From: Burkholderiales bacterium
GTDB lineage: Bacteria > Pseudomonadota > Gammaproteobacteria > Burkholderiales > SG8-41
NCBI GenBank assembly: GCA_036262035.1
Contig: DATAJS010000013.1
Location: 124,001-188,000 of the forward strand
Direction of reading: 5' to 3'
Length of the DNA: 64,000 bases
Part shown: one piece after another, positions 22,980 through 34,594 of the stretch
Layout: each line of letters begins with the position of its first letter
How positions within the stretch are numbered: the stretch's first letter is position 1
The notes under the pieces: model-generated
What the model was told of the DNA's origin: nothing
The model's database searches: none
What the model saw: only the letters and a program-made list of their open reading frames with translations
Program-made: the position numbers and the translations under genes

Positions 22980-24470
22980 TCAGGGCGCGGTGAGCTTGGA
23001 CTGCATGACGTGGGCGAGCAGGTCGTCGACCGACACGTGCAGCACGTCCGCGAACGGCGCCGGATGGATGCCCATCCACAGCACCGCGACGGCGAGCGCC
23101 CCCAGCACCAGGAACTCGCGCAGGTTGATGTCGGTGAGGTGCGCGACGTGGTCGTTGGCGACGCCGCCGAAGATTACGCGCTTGTACATCCACAGCGTAT
23201 AGGCGGCGCCCCAGATCAGCGTCGTCGCGGCCGCGAACGCGTACCAGAAGTTCTCCTTCATCGCCCCCATGATCACCATGAACTCGCCGACGAAGCCGCT
23301 CGTCGCCGGCAGGCCGGAGTTCGCCATCGCGAACAGCATGAAGAGCGCGGCGAACACCGGCATCCTGTTGACGACCCCGCCGTAGTCCGCGATCTGGCGC
23401 GAGTGCAGGCGGTCGTAGAGCACGCCGACGCAGAGGAACAGCGCGCCCGAGATGAAGCCGTGCGAGACCATCTGGATGACCGCGCCTTCGACGCCCTGGG
23501 CGTTGAAGATGAAGATGCCCAGCGTCACGAATCCCATGTGCGAGATCGACGAGTAGGCGATCAGCTTCTTCATGTCGGACTGGACCAGCGCGACGAGGCC
23601 GATGTACACGATCGCGATCAGCGACAGCGCGATGATGAACCACGCGAGGTCCTGGCTGCCGTCGGGGACGATGGGCAGCGAGATCCGCAGGAAGCCGTAG
23701 CCGCCCAGCTTCAGCATGATCGCCGCGAGGACCACCGAGCCGCCGGTCGGCGCCTCGACGTGGGCGTCCGGCAGCCAGGTGTGCACCGGCCACATCGGCA
23801 CCTTGACCGCGAAAGCCGCGAAGAACGCGAGGAAGATCAGGCGCTGGGCGTCCAGCGGAAGCTGGAGCTGGTACCAGTCGGCGAGCGCGAAGCTGCCGCC
23901 CGACGCGTTGTAGAGATAGATGATCGCGATCAACGCGAGCAGCGAGCCGGTCAGCGTGTAGAGGAAGAACTTGAGCGCCGCGTAGACGCGGTTCGGGCCG
24001 CCCCAGACGCCGATCACGACGAACATCGGGATCAGGGTCGCCTCGAAGAAGACGTAGAACAGCAGGCCGTCGAGCGCGGCGAACACGCCGTTCATGAACC
24101 CCGACAGGAACAGAAACGCCGCCATGTACTGCGCGACGCGCTCCTGGATCACCTGCCAGCCGGCGGCGACGACGAGGATCGTCGTGAAGCTGTTGAGCAG
24201 TATGAGCAGCAGCGAGATGCCGTCGATGCCGAGGTGGTAGTTGACGTTGAACGCCTCGATCCACGGCTTGTACTGCACGAACTGGAAGCCGCTCTGGGTG
24301 GCGTCGAAGCCGGTGTAGAGCGGGATCGTCACGATGAAGCCGAGCACCGCGCCGACCAGGGCGACGACGCGGGCGACGCCGGCGTGGCGGTCGGAGCCCG
24401 TCGTCAGCACGGCGAAGCCGGCGACGATCGGCACCCAGATCGCGAAGGAGAGTAGCGACGAACCCTGCAT
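22980..24470 (-). CDS. nuoM: NADH-quinone oxidoreductase subunit M
   Basis: 496-aa antiporter-like complex I subunit with about 14 helices. It shows the conserved channel glutamate region (YVFFEATLIPMFVVIG), the lysine-containing FAAFAVKVPMWPVHTWLPDAH and AYSSISHMGFVTLG. It pumps protons in series with NuoL and NuoN. ATG 24470 lies 24 bp after nuoL. Confidence 0.96.
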   Translation of the reverse strand: MQGSSLLSFAIWVPIVAGFAVLTTGSDRHAGVARVVALVGAVLGFIVTIPLYTGFDATQSGFQFVQYKPWIEAFNVNYHLGIDGISLLLILLNSFTTILVVAAGWQVIQERVAQYMAAFLFLSGFMNGVFAALDGLLFYVFFEATLIPMFVVIGVWGGPNRVYAALKFFLYTLTGSLLALIAIIYLYNASGGSFALADWYQLQLPLDAQRLIFLAFFAAFAVKVPMWPVHTWLPDAHVEAPTGGSVVLAAIMLKLGGYGFLRISLPIVPDGSQDLAWFIIALSLIAIVYIGLVALVQSDMKKLIAYSSISHMGFVTLGIFIFNAQGVEGAVIQMVSHGFISGALFLCVGVLYDRLHSRQIADYGGVVNRMPVFAALFMLFAMANSGLPATSGFVGEFMVIMGAMKENFWYAFAAATTLIWGAAYTLWMYKRVIFGGVANDHVAHLTDINLREFLVLGALAVAVLWMGIHPAPFADVLHVSVDDLLAHVMQSKLTAP

Positions 24471-24494
24471 TGAGCTTCCCTGAAACCCTTGTTG

Positions 24495-26570
24495 TTATTG
24501 CGTCAGAAAGAACAGCGTCAGCAGCACCAGCACACCGAAGATCATCGTGAACGCGTAGTTGTAGATGTAGCCGGTCTGCCAGCGGCGGATGACGGTGGCG
24601 GTCCAGCCGATGAGGCGCGCCGAGCCGTTCACGAAGAGGCCGTCGATGATGCCCACGTCGCCGCCTTTCCACAGGCCCTTGCCCAGCGCCCGCGCGCCGC
24701 CCGCGAACAGGAACGAGTACAGCTCGTCGAAGTAGTACTTGCGATCGAGGATCGTGTAGAGGAAGCCGGCGCGGCGCTTGATCACGGCGGGCAGATCCGG
24801 ACGGATCAGGTAGAGGAACACCGCGGTCGCGATCCCGGCGATGGTGAGGAAGAAGGGCAGCGTCGTCAGCGCGTGCGCCATCATCGGCACCACACCGTGG
24901 AATTCCTCGCCCATACGACGGAGCACGTCGTGCTCGGGCAGGACGAAGATCGAGCTGCCGAAATAACCGCCGTAGAGCACCGTGCCGATCAACCACCCCG
25001 CACAGATCGACGGGATCGCGAGCACGATCAGCGGCACCGTCACCACCCACGGCGACTCGTGCGGCTCGTGACCGTGACCGTGATCGTCATGTCCGTGCGC
25101 ATCGGTCGGGCTGTGGTGCGCGTCGTGCTTCGCCTCGTTGTGCTCGGTCAGCGCGTGCTCGCCGTGCCCGTGCTCGCCGCGGGCGTCGGCCACGGCGGGC
25201 TCGCGGAAGCGCTCGGGACCGTGGAAGGTCATGAAGATGAGCCGGAAGTTGTACAGCGCGGTCAGGAACACCGTCGCCATCACGCAGAAATACGCGAACT
25301 CGGCCCCGGTGATGCGCGAGAGGTGCGTCGCCTCGATGATCGAATCCTTCGAGAAGAACCCCGACAGGCCGGGAACGCCCGAGATCGCCAGCGCCGCGAT
25401 GAACATCGTGCCGTAGGTGATCGGCATGTACTTCCTGAGACCGCCCATGCGCCGCATGTCCTGCTCGTGGTGCATCGCTATGATCACCGAGCCGGCCCCC
25501 AGGAACAGCACCGCCTTGAAGAACGCGTGGGTCGCGAGGTGGAAGATCCCCGCGGAGTATGCCGAGGCGCCGAGCGCGACGGTCATGTAGCCGAGCTGCG
25601 AGAGCGTCGAGTACGCGACGACGCGCTTGATGTCGTTCTGGACGATCGCGATCAGCGCCATGAAGAACGTGGTGATCGCGCCGATGACGATGACCACCGA
25701 GAGCGCGGTCTCCGAGAGCTCGAACAGCGGCGACATGCGCGCCACCATGAAGATGCCGGCCGTCACCATCGTCGCCGCGTGGATCAGCGCGGAGATCGGC
25801 GTCGGGCCTTCCATCGAATCGGGCAGCCAGACGTGCAGCGGGAACTGCGCCGACTTACCCATCGCGCCGATGAAGAGCAGGATGCAGATCACGGTCATCA
25901 GCGACCACGGCACGCTCGGGAAGATCTCGATGGTGTTGCCGGCGAGCTGTTTCGCCCCCGCGAACACCGCGGCGTAGTCGAGCGTGCCGAAATACATCAG
26001 GACGAGAGCGATCCCGAGCAGGAAGCCGAAATCGCCGACCCGGTTCACGAGGAACGCCTTCAGGTTCGCGTAGATCGCCGTCGGGCGGGTGTACCAGAAC
26101 CCGATCAGCAGGTACGACACCAGGCCCACCGCTTCCCAGCCGAAGAAGAGCTGGAGGAAGTTGTTGCTCATGACGAGCATGAGCATCGAGAACGTGAAGA
26201 GCGAGATGTACGAGAAGAAGCGCTGGTACCCCGGGTCGTCGGCCATGTAGCCGATCGTGTACAGGTGCACCATCAGCGACACGAACGACACGACGATCAT
26301 CATCGTCGCGGAGAGCCGGTCGATCAGGAAGCCGATCTCGAAGCGCGTGTTGCCCGACGTGAGCCAGGTGTAGACGGTGCCGTTGTAGGTGTTGCCGTTC
26401 AGCACGTCGTTGTAGACCACGCCCGCGGCGATGACGCACACAATCATGCCGGCGATCGTGACGATGTGCGCGCCGCGGCGCCCGATCGCCCAGCCGAAGA
26501 GGCCGGCCAGGATGGCGCCGACGAGCGGCGCCAGCGGCACGACCAGATAGAGCTTTTGCATCGCGGTCAT
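24495..26570 (-). CDS. nuoL: NADH-quinone oxidoreductase subunit L
   Basis: 691-aa distal antiporter-like subunit with about 16 helices, including the long C-terminal lateral helix that braces the membrane arm. Motifs include FFGWEAVGLVSYLLIGFW, GKSAQFPLHVWLPDSMEGPT and AYSTLSQLGYMTVALG. A His/Asp-rich cytoplasm- or periplasm-exposed loop (HGEHGHGEHALTEHNEAKHD type) sits around residues 470-510, longer than in many relatives. The start is ATG 26570, with an in-frame ATG at 26561 as alternative. Confidence 0.95.
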   Translation of the reverse strand: MTAMQKLYLVVPLAPLVGAILAGLFGWAIGRRGAHIVTIAGMIVCVIAAGVVYNDVLNGNTYNGTVYTWLTSGNTRFEIGFLIDRLSATMMIVVSFVSLMVHLYTIGYMADDPGYQRFFSYISLFTFSMLMLVMSNNFLQLFFGWEAVGLVSYLLIGFWYTRPTAIYANLKAFLVNRVGDFGFLLGIALVLMYFGTLDYAAVFAGAKQLAGNTIEIFPSVPWSLMTVICILLFIGAMGKSAQFPLHVWLPDSMEGPTPISALIHAATMVTAGIFMVARMSPLFELSETALSVVIVIGAITTFFMALIAIVQNDIKRVVAYSTLSQLGYMTVALGASAYSAGIFHLATHAFFKAVLFLGAGSVIIAMHHEQDMRRMGGLRKYMPITYGTMFIAALAISGVPGLSGFFSKDSIIEATHLSRITGAEFAYFCVMATVFLTALYNFRLIFMTFHGPERFREPAVADARGEHGHGEHALTEHNEAKHDAHHSPTDAHGHDDHGHGHEPHESPWVVTVPLIVLAIPSICAGWLIGTVLYGGYFGSSIFVLPEHDVLRRMGEEFHGVVPMMAHALTTLPFFLTIAGIATAVFLYLIRPDLPAVIKRRAGFLYTILDRKYYFDELYSFLFAGGARALGKGLWKGGDVGIIDGLFVNGSARLIGWTATVIRRWQTGYIYNYAFTMIFGVLVLLTLFFLTQ

Positions 26571-26578
26571 TTCGACTC

Positions 26579-26884
26579 TTATCCCTTCAGCCTGTCGAGG
26601 TCTTCCACGTGGATCGTGCTGATGTTGCGGAACAGGACGACCAGGATGGCGAGGCCGATCGCGGACTCCGCCGCCGCCACCGTCAGGATGAAGAACACGA
26701 AGATCTGGCCCGCGGTGTCGTTGAGGAAGTGAGAGAACGCCACGAAGTTCATGTTGACGGCGAGCAGCATGAGCTCGATCGCCATCAGCAGGATGATGAT
26801 GTTCTTGCGGTTGAGGAAGATGCCGATGATCGAGAGCGCGAACAGGATCGCGCCGAGGACGAGATAGTGCGACAGGGTGATCAA
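26579..26884 (-). CDS. nuoK: NADH-quinone oxidoreductase subunit K
   Basis: 101-aa subunit with three helices and the two conserved membrane glutamates: the first in [13 protein letters not shown] and the second in [14 protein letters not shown]. They belong to the proton path linking the quinone site to the antiporters. ATG 26884 overlaps the nuoJ TGA by 4 nt. Confidence 0.96.
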   Translation of the reverse strand: MITLSHYLVLGAILFALSIIGIFLNRKNIIILLMAIELMLLAVNMNFVAFSHFLNDTAGQIFVFFILTVAAAESAIGLAILVVLFRNISTIHVEDLDRLKG

Positions 26885-27513
26885 GGCTCCGTCCTTTCGG
26901 CCTTCGCTTCTTCGGCGCGCACCGGCGGCATCGAGACGATGCGCACGCGGTCCTGGCGCCTCACCTTCACCTGCACGCCCGGATCCATGCCCTTGACGTT
27001 CTTGCGCCGGCGCAGCGTGAGCGCGATGGCCGCGACGATGGCCACCAGCAGGATCACCGCGGCGATCTCGAAGGCGTAGACGTAGTCGGTGTAGATGAGC
27101 CGCCCGAGCTCCTTGGTGTTGCTGTAGTTCGGCGGGAGCGCTTCCGGCGGCGGCATGCCCTCGGTGCCGAAGTAGCTGCCGGTCAGGACGATGCCCATCT
27201 CGATCACGAGCAGGGTCGCCACCACCGCACCGATCGGCAGATAAGTCCAGAACCCCGCACGCAGCCGCGCGATGTTGATGTCGAGCATCATCACCACGAA
27301 CAGGAAGAGCACCATCACCGCGCCGACGTACACCAGCACCAGCGCGATTCCGAGGAACTCCGCCTGGAGCCGTATCCAGAGGCCCGCGCAGGTGAAGAAC
27401 GCGAGCACCAGGAAGAGCGCCGCGTGCACCGGGTTGCGGGCGGTGATCACCGCGACCGCCGCGCCGATCAGGACCGCGGCGAAGAAATAGAAGATGAAAG
27501 TTGAGAAAGTCAT
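26881..27513 (-). CDS. nuoJ: NADH-quinone oxidoreductase subunit J
   Basis: 210-aa subunit with five helices. The conserved [19 protein letters not shown] helix contains the pi-bulge tyrosine/glycine region that moves during catalysis. The C-terminal tail is charged. ATG 27513 is preceded by GAAAAA and the repeat arm at 27520 onward, not by a Shine-Dalgarno sequence. A 105-bp spacer with a tandem-unit inverted repeat separates it from nuoI. Confidence 0.95.
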   Translation of the reverse strand: MTFSTFIFYFFAAVLIGAAVAVITARNPVHAALFLVLAFFTCAGLWIRLQAEFLGIALVLVYVGAVMVLFLFVVMMLDINIARLRAGFWTYLPIGAVVATLLVIEMGIVLTGSYFGTEGMPPPEALPPNYSNTKELGRLIYTDYVYAFEIAAVILLVAIVAAIALTLRRRKNVKGMDPGVQVKVRRQDRVRIVSMPPVRAEEAKAERTEP

Positions 27514-27519
27514 TTTTTC

Positions 27520-27615
27520 GTGAACGCGTGAACGGGTGAACAGGTGAACGGGTAAAAGCGAAACCCGCTGGCTGTCCTACCCGTTCACGCGTTCACCCGT
27601 TCACTCGTTCACGCC
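27520..27615. repeat. inverted array of GTGAACGG units, nuoI-nuoJ spacer
   Basis: Four 8-bp units (GTGAACGC, GTGAACGG, GTGAACAG, GTGAACGG) fill 27520-27552. Complementary units fill 27580-27615, around a 24-nt loop. The array lies inside the nuo operon between the nuoI stop and nuoJ start, so the polycistronic RNA would carry a long stem-loop. Related GTGAACGG arrays are at 39941-40093 and 53951-53987. Confidence 0.85.
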
Positions 27616-27618
27616 TTT

Positions 27619-28110
27619 TTATCGGTAAGCCGCGTCCTGTGCGCGGTCCTTGGCAATTTCCGCCTCGTACATGTCCCCGATCGCGAGCAGCATCGGCTTG
27701 GTGTAGATGAGGTCGCCGCGCTTCTCGCCGTGATATTCCAGCGTGCGGGTCTCGACGATCGAGTCGACCGGGCACGATTCCTCGCAGAAGCCGCAGAAGA
27801 TGCACTTGGTGAGGTCGATGTCGTAGCGCGTGGTGCGGCGCGTGCCGTCGTCGCGCTGCTCGGACTCGATCGTGATCGCGAGCGCCGGGCACACCGCCTC
27901 GCACAGCTTGCACGCGATGCAGCGCTCTTCGCCGTTGGGGTAGCGGCGCAGCGCGTGCAGGCCCCGGAAGCGCGGGCTCTGCGGCGTCTTCTCCTCGGGG
28001 AACATCACGGTGATCTTGCGGTGGAACAGATGCCGGCCGGTGAGCGCCATGCCCTGCAGCAGCTCGAACAGCAGAAACGTGCGGAAGAATTCGCGGACAC
28101 GGGCCATCAT
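27619..28110 (-). CDS. nuoI: NADH-quinone oxidoreductase subunit I
   Basis: 163-aa peripheral subunit with two [4Fe-4S] ferredoxin motifs, [12 protein letters not shown] and [12 protein letters not shown] (clusters N6a and N6b), which pass electrons toward NuoB. ATG 28110 (MMARVREFF) overlaps the nuoH TGA as ATGA; the second in-frame ATG at 28107 would give the usual 162 aa. The [20 protein letters not shown] segment is strongly conserved in Betaproteobacteria. Confidence 0.96.
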   Translation of the reverse strand: MMARVREFFRTFLLFELLQGMALTGRHLFHRKITVMFPEEKTPQSPRFRGLHALRRYPNGEERCIACKLCEAVCPALAITIESEQRDDGTRRTTRYDIDLTKCIFCGFCEESCPVDSIVETRTLEYHGEKRGDLIYTKPMLLAIGDMYEAEIAKDRAQDAAYR

Positions 28111-29165
28111 TCGAACGTCCCTCCCCACCAGACCCACAGCGGCGTCTGCATCCACGCGCCGAGCACGACGATCCAGACGAGGGTCACCGGTATGAAGATT
28201 TTCCAGCCCAGACGCATGATCTGGTCGTAGCGGTAGCGCGGGAACGTCGCGCGGAACCAGAGGAAGCTGGACACCACCACGAAGACCTTGAGGAACAGCC
28301 ACGCCATGCTCGGCGCGCCCAGGAACGGGATCGCCGCCGGGAACGGCGACAGCCACCCGCCGAGGAACATGATGCTGCACAGGATCGAGATCAGCCACAT
28401 GTTCATGTATTCCGCCAGGAAGAACACGGCGAAAGCCACCCCCGAGTACTCGACGTGGAAACCGGCGACGATCTCCGACTCGCCTTCCGCGACGTCGAAC
28501 GGCGCGCGGTTGGTCTCGGCGACCCCGGCGATGAGATAGGTCAGGAACAGCGGGAACAGCGGGATCAGGTACCAGTTGAACAGCCCGAAATCGCCGCGCT
28601 GCCCGCGCACGATGTCGCCGAGGTTCAGGCTCTGCGAGGCCATCAGCACGCCGACGAGCGCGAAGCCCATCGCGATCTCGTACGAGACGATCTGCGCGGC
28701 GGAGCGCATCGCGCCGAGAAAGGCGTACTTCGAGTTCGACGCCCAGCCCGCGATGATGACGCCGTAGACGCCCATCGAGGTGATCGCCATGATGTAGAGC
28801 AGCGAGGCGTCGATGTTCGAGATCACCAGCTCCGGCGAGAACGGCACGACGGCCCAGGCCGCGATCGCCGGCATGATCGACAGCACCGGCGCGAGCACGA
28901 ACAGCATCTTGTTCGAGCCGGTGGGGACGATGATCTCCTTGGTGAGGAGCTTCAGCACGTCGGCGAACGGCTGGAGCAGCCCGCGCGGGCCGACGCGGTT
29001 CGGGCCGATGCGAATCTGGATCCAGCCGATGAACTTGCGCTCCCAGAGCGTCAGGTACGCGACGCAGAGGATCAGCGGGACCACGATCGCGAGGATCTTC
29101 GCGAGCGTCCACACCACCGGCCACGTCGGGCCGAAGAACTGCTGCAGGTTGCCGAGGAAATCCAT
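28107..29165 (-). CDS. nuoH: NADH-quinone oxidoreductase subunit H
   Basis: 352-aa membrane subunit with eight helices that forms the quinone channel. Visible hallmarks are [23 protein letters not shown] and [20 protein letters not shown], carrying the glutamates and aspartates of the E-channel. ATG 29165 shares its A with the nuoG TGA (TGATG), and its TGA overlaps nuoI. Confidence 0.97.
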   Translation of the reverse strand: MDFLGNLQQFFGPTWPVVWTLAKILAIVVPLILCVAYLTLWERKFIGWIQIRIGPNRVGPRGLLQPFADVLKLLTKEIIVPTGSNKMLFVLAPVLSIMPAIAAWAVVPFSPELVISNIDASLLYIMAITSMGVYGVIIAGWASNSKYAFLGAMRSAAQIVSYEIAMGFALVGVLMASQSLNLGDIVRGQRGDFGLFNWYLIPLFPLFLTYLIAGVAETNRAPFDVAEGESEIVAGFHVEYSGVAFAVFFLAEYMNMWLISILCSIMFLGGWLSPFPAAIPFLGAPSMAWLFLKVFVVVSSFLWFRATFPRYRYDQIMRLGWKIFIPVTLVWIVVLGAWMQTPLWVWWGGTFE

Positions 29166-31534
29166 CAGACCGCCACTTTCTGCTGCGCCGGCACGCGCTC
29201 CGCGGTGATGCTGCCGGACATCGCACCCCAGCCCGCGGCGAGGCGGACACAGCCGTCCGGGAGGCGCTCGTCGACGGCGACGGGCACGGTGACCTCGGCG
29301 CCCTGCCCGCGAACGCGCAGGAAATCGCCCGGCGCGAGGCGGAGCTGGCCGAACGTCGCCGCGCTCACCCACGCCACCGGCGCGGCGCCGTCGCGGGTCT
29401 TCTGCAGCGGCGGCGAGCGGCGGACCAGCGGGTCCGACGCGTAGAGCGGCACTTCGGCGATGCGCTGGAGTCCCTGGGTTTGCGCCTGCGCGAGCGGCGC
29501 AAGCGCGGGGGTCGAGAGGCGGTTGCCGAGCTTCCCGATGACCTCGCCCTCGCCCAGCACCTCGCGCTTCACTTCGTCGGCGCTGTCGTAATCGAAGCCC
29601 GAAAGGCCCAGCAGGTTGCCGAGCACGCGCAGCACCTTCCACGCGGGGCGTGTCTCGCCCAGCGGCTGCACGCAGCCGGCGAAGCTCTGGACGCGGCCTT
29701 CGGTGTTGATGAAGGTGCCGGAGGTCTCGGTGAACGGCCCGATCGGCAGCATCACGTGCGCGTACTCGGCGGCGTGCTCGAAAGGGCTCATCGCGACGAC
29801 GAGCTCGGCCTGCGCGAGCGCCTCGAGCGTGCGCGCGGGATCGTGCGTATCGAATTGCGGTTCCACGCCGAGAAGCAGGTAAGCCTTCAGCGGCTCGGCG
29901 GCCATCTGCATCGCGTTCTTGCCGGCGCCGCCCTTGCCGAACGGCACCGCGCCCGCGATGTAGCCGCCGACGCTGTTCGCGGCTTCGTTGAGCACGCCGA
30001 GCTTCGCGCCGGTGAGATCGGAGAGCGCCTGCGCCAGTGCGTGGAGCGCGGCGTACTGCGGATGGTGCTGGGCGTAGTTGCCGAGCAGTATTGCTGAATT
30101 CGTCGCGGTGTTCGCGCCGCCGGCGAACGCGTCCGCGAGGCGCTGCGCATTTTCGCTGACTTCGACGCCGTCGGCAGCAATGCGCACGTGGTCGGGAACC
30201 GCGACGTTCGCAGCAGCAGCGGCGGCTTTGACCACCTGCGCGAGCATCTGCGCCAGCGCATCGGGCGCCACGATCGCTTTCGCAGTCGTGCGCATCAGAA
30301 GATCGTCGTCGACCGCGTGCAGGATCGAGAGCTTGAGGTTCTTCTTCGTGCCCTGGCGGATGCGATGCGCGAGCAGCGGATGCTCGCGCCGCAGCGTGCT
30401 GCCGACGACGAGCACCTGGTCGAGCAGCGGGATGTCCTGGATCGGCATGCCGAGCCACGGCGCGCCGGCCGATTTGCCGTCGGCGGAGAAATCGGACTGG
30501 CGCAGCCTGAAGTCGACGTTGTTGGAGCCGAGGCCGCGCACCAGCTTCTGGAGGAGATAGAGCTCCTCGAGCGTCTGGTGCGGGAGGGCGAGCGCGCCGA
30601 TCGACGACGCGCCGTGTTTCTCGCGGATCTCCTTGAGCCGGGTCGCAACGAATTCGAGCGCGACCTTCCAGTCGACCGTCTCCCAGGTGCCGTCGCGCTT
30701 CAACATCGGGCGCGCGAGGCGTTGTTCCGAATTGAGGCCTTCGTACGAGAAGCGGTCGCGGTCGGACAGCCAGCACTCGTTGATCGCCTCGTTCTCGCGC
30801 GGCAGCACGCGCATCACGCGGTTCTGCTTGATCTGGACGATGAGGTTCGCACCGAGGCTGTCGTGCGGGCTGATCGAGGGACGGCGCGTGAGCTCCCACG
30901 TGCGCGCGCTGTAGCGGAACGGCTTCGAAGTCAGCGCGCCGACCGGGCAGAGGTCGATGACGTTGCCGGACAGCTCCGAATCGACCGTCTTGCCGACGAA
31001 GGTGATGATCTCGGCATGCTCGCCGCGGCCGATCATGCCGAGCTCCATGATGCCGGCGATCTCCTGGCCGAAGCGGATACAGCGCGTGCAGTGGATGCAG
31101 CGCGTCATGTCGGTCGAGATGAGCGGGCCGAGGTTCTTGTTCACCACGACGCGCTTGTCTTCCTCGTAGCGCGAGCCGCTCGCGCCGTAGCCGACCGCGA
31201 GGTCCTGGAGCTGACACTCGCCGCCCTGGTCGCAGATCGGGCAGTCGAGCGGATGGTTTATCAGCAGGAACTCCATCACGCCCTTCTGGGCGTCGACCGC
31301 GAGGTCGGAGTGCGTCCAGACCTTCATGCCTTTGGTGACCGGCGTCGCGCACGCGGGGAGCGGTTTGGGCGCTTTCTCCACGTGCACCAGGCACATGCGG
31401 CAGTTGGCGGCGATCGACAGCTTCCTGTGATAGCAGAAATGCGGCACGTAGACGCCGAGCTTGTTGCACGCGTCCATCACGGTGCTGCCTTCGGGCACCT
31501 CGAGCGCCTTACCGTCGATCTCTAGGTCTAGCAT
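29165..31534 (-). CDS. nuoG: NADH-quinone oxidoreductase subunit G
   Basis: 789-aa iron-sulfur subunit. The N-terminal [2Fe-2S] domain has the C-x10-C-x2-C pattern ([10 protein letters not shown]...CRMC) and a further C in LPACATP. It is followed by the His-Cys3 [4Fe-4S] site ([11 protein letters not shown]) and two more CxxCxxC clusters ([10 protein letters not shown]). A degenerate molybdopterin-oxidoreductase-like domain follows, with no molybdenum expected. It sits in the NADH-oxidising arm with NuoE and NuoF. ATG 31534 lies 6 bp after nuoF. Confidence 0.96.
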   Translation of the reverse strand: MLDLEIDGKALEVPEGSTVMDACNKLGVYVPHFCYHRKLSIAANCRMCLVHVEKAPKPLPACATPVTKGMKVWTHSDLAVDAQKGVMEFLLINHPLDCPICDQGGECQLQDLAVGYGASGSRYEEDKRVVVNKNLGPLISTDMTRCIHCTRCIRFGQEIAGIMELGMIGRGEHAEIITFVGKTVDSELSGNVIDLCPVGALTSKPFRYSARTWELTRRPSISPHDSLGANLIVQIKQNRVMRVLPRENEAINECWLSDRDRFSYEGLNSEQRLARPMLKRDGTWETVDWKVALEFVATRLKEIREKHGASSIGALALPHQTLEELYLLQKLVRGLGSNNVDFRLRQSDFSADGKSAGAPWLGMPIQDIPLLDQVLVVGSTLRREHPLLAHRIRQGTKKNLKLSILHAVDDDLLMRTTAKAIVAPDALAQMLAQVVKAAAAAANVAVPDHVRIAADGVEVSENAQRLADAFAGGANTATNSAILLGNYAQHHPQYAALHALAQALSDLTGAKLGVLNEAANSVGGYIAGAVPFGKGGAGKNAMQMAAEPLKAYLLLGVEPQFDTHDPARTLEALAQAELVVAMSPFEHAAEYAHVMLPIGPFTETSGTFINTEGRVQSFAGCVQPLGETRPAWKVLRVLGNLLGLSGFDYDSADEVKREVLGEGEVIGKLGNRLSTPALAPLAQAQTQGLQRIAEVPLYASDPLVRRSPPLQKTRDGAAPVAWVSAATFGQLRLAPGDFLRVRGQGAEVTVPVAVDERLPDGCVRLAAGWGAMSGSITAERVPAQQKVAV

Positions 31535-31540
31535 GGGTTC

Positions 31541-32854
31541 TCAGATGTAATCGGGCACAAGACATTTCTTGTGATCGATGTGGTGCTGGAATTCGTCGCG
31601 GTAGTGCTTGATGAACGCGCGCACCGGCATCGCGGCGGCGTCGCCGAGCGCGCAGATCGTGCGGCCCTGGATGTTGTCGGCGACGTCGTTCAGCATCGCG
31701 AGGTCCTCGGACTTGCCGCGGCCGTGCTCGATGCGGTCGACCATGCGGTACAGCCAGCCGGTGCCTTCGCGGCACGGCGTGCACTGGCCGCACGACTCCT
31801 CGTAATAGAAGTACGACAGCCGCAGCAGCGAGCGCACCATGCAGCGCGTCTCGTCCATGACGATCACCGCGCCGGAGCCGAGCATCGATCCCGCCTTGGC
31901 GATCGAGTCGTAGTCCATGTCAGTCTGCATCATGATCTCGCCCGGCAGCACCGGCATCGACGAGCCGCCCGGGATGACCGCCTTGATCTTCCTGCCGCCG
32001 CGCATGCCGCCCGCCATCTCGAGCAGCTTCGCGAACGGGGTGCCGAGGCGGATCTCGTAGTTGCCGGGACGCGCGACGTCGCCCGAGATCGAGAAGATCT
32101 TGGTGCCGCCGTTGTTGGGCTTGCCCAGCTCGAGGAAGGCCTGGCCGCCGTTCATGATGATCCACGGCACCGCGGCGAAGGTCTCGGTGTTGTTGATCGT
32201 GGTCGGCTTGCCGTAGAGGCCGTAGCTCGCGGGGAAAGGCGGCTTGAAGCGCGGCTGGCCTTTCTTGCCTTCGAGCGACTCGAGCAGCGCGGTCTCTTCG
32301 CCGCAGATGTACGCGCCGAAACCGTGATGGCCGTACAGCTCGTAGCTGAAGCCCGAGCCCAGGATGTTCCGGCCGAGGTAGCCCGCGGCGCGCGCTTCGG
32401 CGAGCGCTTCCTCGAAGCGCTCGTACACGTCCCAGATCTCGCCGTGGATGTAGTTGTAGCCGACCGGAGCGCCCATCGCGTAACCCGCGATGATCATCCC
32501 TTCGATGACGATGTGCGGGTTGTAGCGCAGGAGGTCCCGGTCCTTGAACGTGCCGGGCTCGCCTTCATCGGAATTGCAGACCACGTACTTCACGCCGGTG
32601 TAGTTCTTCGGCATGAACGTCCACTTCAGCCCCGTCGGAAAGCCCGCGCCGCCGCGGCCGCGCAGCGCCGACGCCTTGACCTCGTTGATCACCTGCTCGG
32701 GCGTCATGCCCTCGCTGAGGATCTTCTTCAGCGCCTGGTAGCCGCCGCGCGACTCGTAATCCTTGAGGCGCCAGTTCAGGCCGTTCAGGCCTTTCATCAG
32801 GATCGCGTCCGGGCCGAAGATCTCTCCGGCGAACGGCGGAACGGGAAGTCCCAT
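31541..32854 (-). CDS. nuoF: NADH-quinone oxidoreductase subunit F
   Basis: 437-aa flavoprotein that binds NADH and FMN. The glycine-rich [21 protein letters not shown] loop (about 65-80) and [16 protein letters not shown]-like FMN region ([17 protein letters not shown]) are intact. The C-terminal N3 [4Fe-4S] ligands [10 protein letters not shown] plus a later C (GRTICALGD) are present. ATG 32854 overlaps the nuoE TGA (TGATG). Confidence 0.97.
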   Translation of the reverse strand: MGLPVPPFAGEIFGPDAILMKGLNGLNWRLKDYESRGGYQALKKILSEGMTPEQVINEVKASALRGRGGAGFPTGLKWTFMPKNYTGVKYVVCNSDEGEPGTFKDRDLLRYNPHIVIEGMIIAGYAMGAPVGYNYIHGEIWDVYERFEEALAEARAAGYLGRNILGSGFSYELYGHHGFGAYICGEETALLESLEGKKGQPRFKPPFPASYGLYGKPTTINNTETFAAVPWIIMNGGQAFLELGKPNNGGTKIFSISGDVARPGNYEIRLGTPFAKLLEMAGGMRGGRKIKAVIPGGSSMPVLPGEIMMQTDMDYDSIAKAGSMLGSGAVIVMDETRCMVRSLLRLSYFYYEESCGQCTPCREGTGWLYRMVDRIEHGRGKSEDLAMLNDVADNIQGRTICALGDAAAMPVRAFIKHYRDEFQHHIDHKKCLVPDYI

Positions 32855-33342
32855 CAGTCGAGGTCCTTCAGCAGCTGGTCGAGCCGCTCGGGCGACATCG
32901 CGCACAGCATGCGTTTGTTGTTGTGCAGGAACACCGGGGCGTCGCCGCACGCGCCCATGCACTCGCCTTCCTTCAGCGTGATGCGCCCGTCGGGCGTGGT
33001 CTCGTTGAAGTCGATGCCGAGCCTGTCCTTGAGATGCTTGGCGGCGAGCGTCGCGCCCTGCAGCGCGCACGGGAGGTTGGTGCAGACCGTGAGCTTGTGG
33101 CGGCCGACCGGTTTCAGGTCGTACATCGTGTAGAACGACGCGACCTCGTAGACCGCGATCGGCGGCATCTCGAGGTACTGAGCGACGAAATCCATCGTCT
33201 CGACCGAGAGCCAGCCCTTCTCGTCCTGCGCGATGGTGAGCGCAGCCATCACGGCCGACTGCTTCTGGTCGGACGGATACTTGGCGACGGCCTCGTCGAT
33301 CTTCTTCAGCGCGTCGGGCGACAGCAGCATCGGGGCGTTCAT
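32854..33342 (-). CDS. nuoE: NADH-quinone oxidoreductase subunit E
   Basis: 162-aa thioredoxin-fold [2Fe-2S] subunit. Cluster N1a ligands are CTNLPC and the later CMGAC. It partners NuoF in the NADH dehydrogenase module. ATG 33342 overlaps the nuoD stop as ATGA. Length and sequence are as expected for Betaproteobacteria. Confidence 0.96.
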   Translation of the reverse strand: MNAPMLLSPDALKKIDEAVAKYPSDQKQSAVMAALTIAQDEKGWLSVETMDFVAQYLEMPPIAVYEVASFYTMYDLKPVGRHKLTVCTNLPCALQGATLAAKHLKDRLGIDFNETTPDGRITLKEGECMGACGDAPVFLHNNKRMLCAMSPERLDQLLKDLD

Positions 33343-34592
33343 CGGTCGATCTCCCCGAAGACGATGTCCTGGGTGCCGATGATCGCGACCGCATCGGCGA
33401 TCATGTGGCCGCGCGCCATCTCGTCGAAAGCGGCGAGGTGCGCGAAACCCGGCGCGCGGATCTTGAGGCGATACGGCTTGTTCGCGTTGTCCGACACGAG
33501 GTAGATGCCGAACTCGCCCTTGGGATGCTCGACCGCGGCATACGCTTCGCCGTCCGGCACGTGCATGCCTTCGGTGAAGAGCTTGAAGTGATGGATGAGC
33601 TCTTCCATGTTGCTCTTCATCGACACGCGCGAAGGCGGGGCGACCTTGAAGTTGTCGACCATGACCGGACCGGAGTTCGCGCGCAGCCACGCGATGCACT
33701 GTTTGACGATGCGGTTGGCCTGGCGCATTTCCTCGACGCGCACCAGATAACGGTCGTAGCAGTCGCCGTTGACGCCGACCGGCACGTCGAAATCCATGCG
33801 GTCGTAGACCTCGTACGGCTGCTTCTTGCGCAGGTCCCACTCGATGCCCGAGCCGCGGAGCATCGGACCGGTGAAGCCGAGCGCGACCGCGCGCTCGGGC
33901 GTCACCACGCCGATGCCGACGGTGCGCTGCTTCCAGATGCGGTTGTCGGTGAGCAGCGTCTCGTAATCGTCGATGTATTTCGGGAAGCGGTCGGTGAAGT
34001 CCTCGATGAAGTCGAGCACCGAGCCCTGGCGGTTCTTGTTGAGCTCGCGGATCGTCGATTCGTTGCGGAACTTGCTCGCGGTGTACTGCGGCATGCGGTC
34101 CGGCAGGTCGCGATAGACGCCGCCCGGACGGTAGTACGCCGCGTGCATGCGCGCGCCCGACACCGCTTCGTACACGTCCATGAGGTCTTCGCGCTCGCGG
34201 AAGCAGTACAGGAAGACGGTCATCGCGCCGATGTCCAGACCGTGCGCGCCCAGCCACAGGAGGTGGTTGAGGATGCGAGTGATCTCGTCGAACATGACGC
34301 GGATGTACTGAGCGCGGATCGGCACCTCGATGCCGAGCAGCTTCTCGATCGCCATCACGTACGCGTGCTCGTTGCACATCATCGAGACGTAATCGAGGCG
34401 GTCCATGTACGGCACCGACTGGATGAACGTCTTGTACTCGGCGAGCTTCTCGGTCGCGCGGTGCAGGAGGCCGATGTGCGGATCGGCGCGCTCGATGACC
34501 TCGCCGTCGAGCTCGAGCACGAGACGCAGCACGCCGTGGGCCGCCGGATGCTGCGGCCCGAAGTTCATGGTGTAGTTGCGAATCTCCGCCAC
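33339..34592 (-). CDS. nuoD: NADH-quinone oxidoreductase subunit D
   Basis: 417-aa 49-kDa subunit that, with NuoB, forms the quinone-binding site. Conserved [13 protein letters not shown] near the N-terminus carries the histidine at the quinone head-group site. The [19 protein letters not shown] and C-terminal [10 protein letters not shown] blocks are intact. I chose GTG 34592 ([11 protein letters not shown]), 2 nt after the nuoC stop, because it gives the family-standard start and length; no ATG is available there. Confidence 0.95.
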   Translation of the reverse strand: MAEIRNYTMNFGPQHPAAHGVLRLVLELDGEVIERADPHIGLLHRATEKLAEYKTFIQSVPYMDRLDYVSMMCNEHAYVMAIEKLLGIEVPIRAQYIRVMFDEITRILNHLLWLGAHGLDIGAMTVFLYCFREREDLMDVYEAVSGARMHAAYYRPGGVYRDLPDRMPQYTASKFRNESTIRELNKNRQGSVLDFIEDFTDRFPKYIDDYETLLTDNRIWKQRTVGIGVVTPERAVALGFTGPMLRGSGIEWDLRKKQPYEVYDRMDFDVPVGVNGDCYDRYLVRVEEMRQANRIVKQCIAWLRANSGPVMVDNFKVAPPSRVSMKSNMEELIHHFKLFTEGMHVPDGEAYAAVEHPKGEFGIYLVSDNANKPYRLKIRAPGFAHLAAFDEMARGHMIADAVAIIGTQDIVFGEIDR

Positions 34593-34594
34593 GC

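Noticed and set aside
24489-26732. 747-codon plus-strand open frame opposite nuoL
   Set aside because: Mirror of the nuoL coding strand; no hydrophobic or catalytic pattern.
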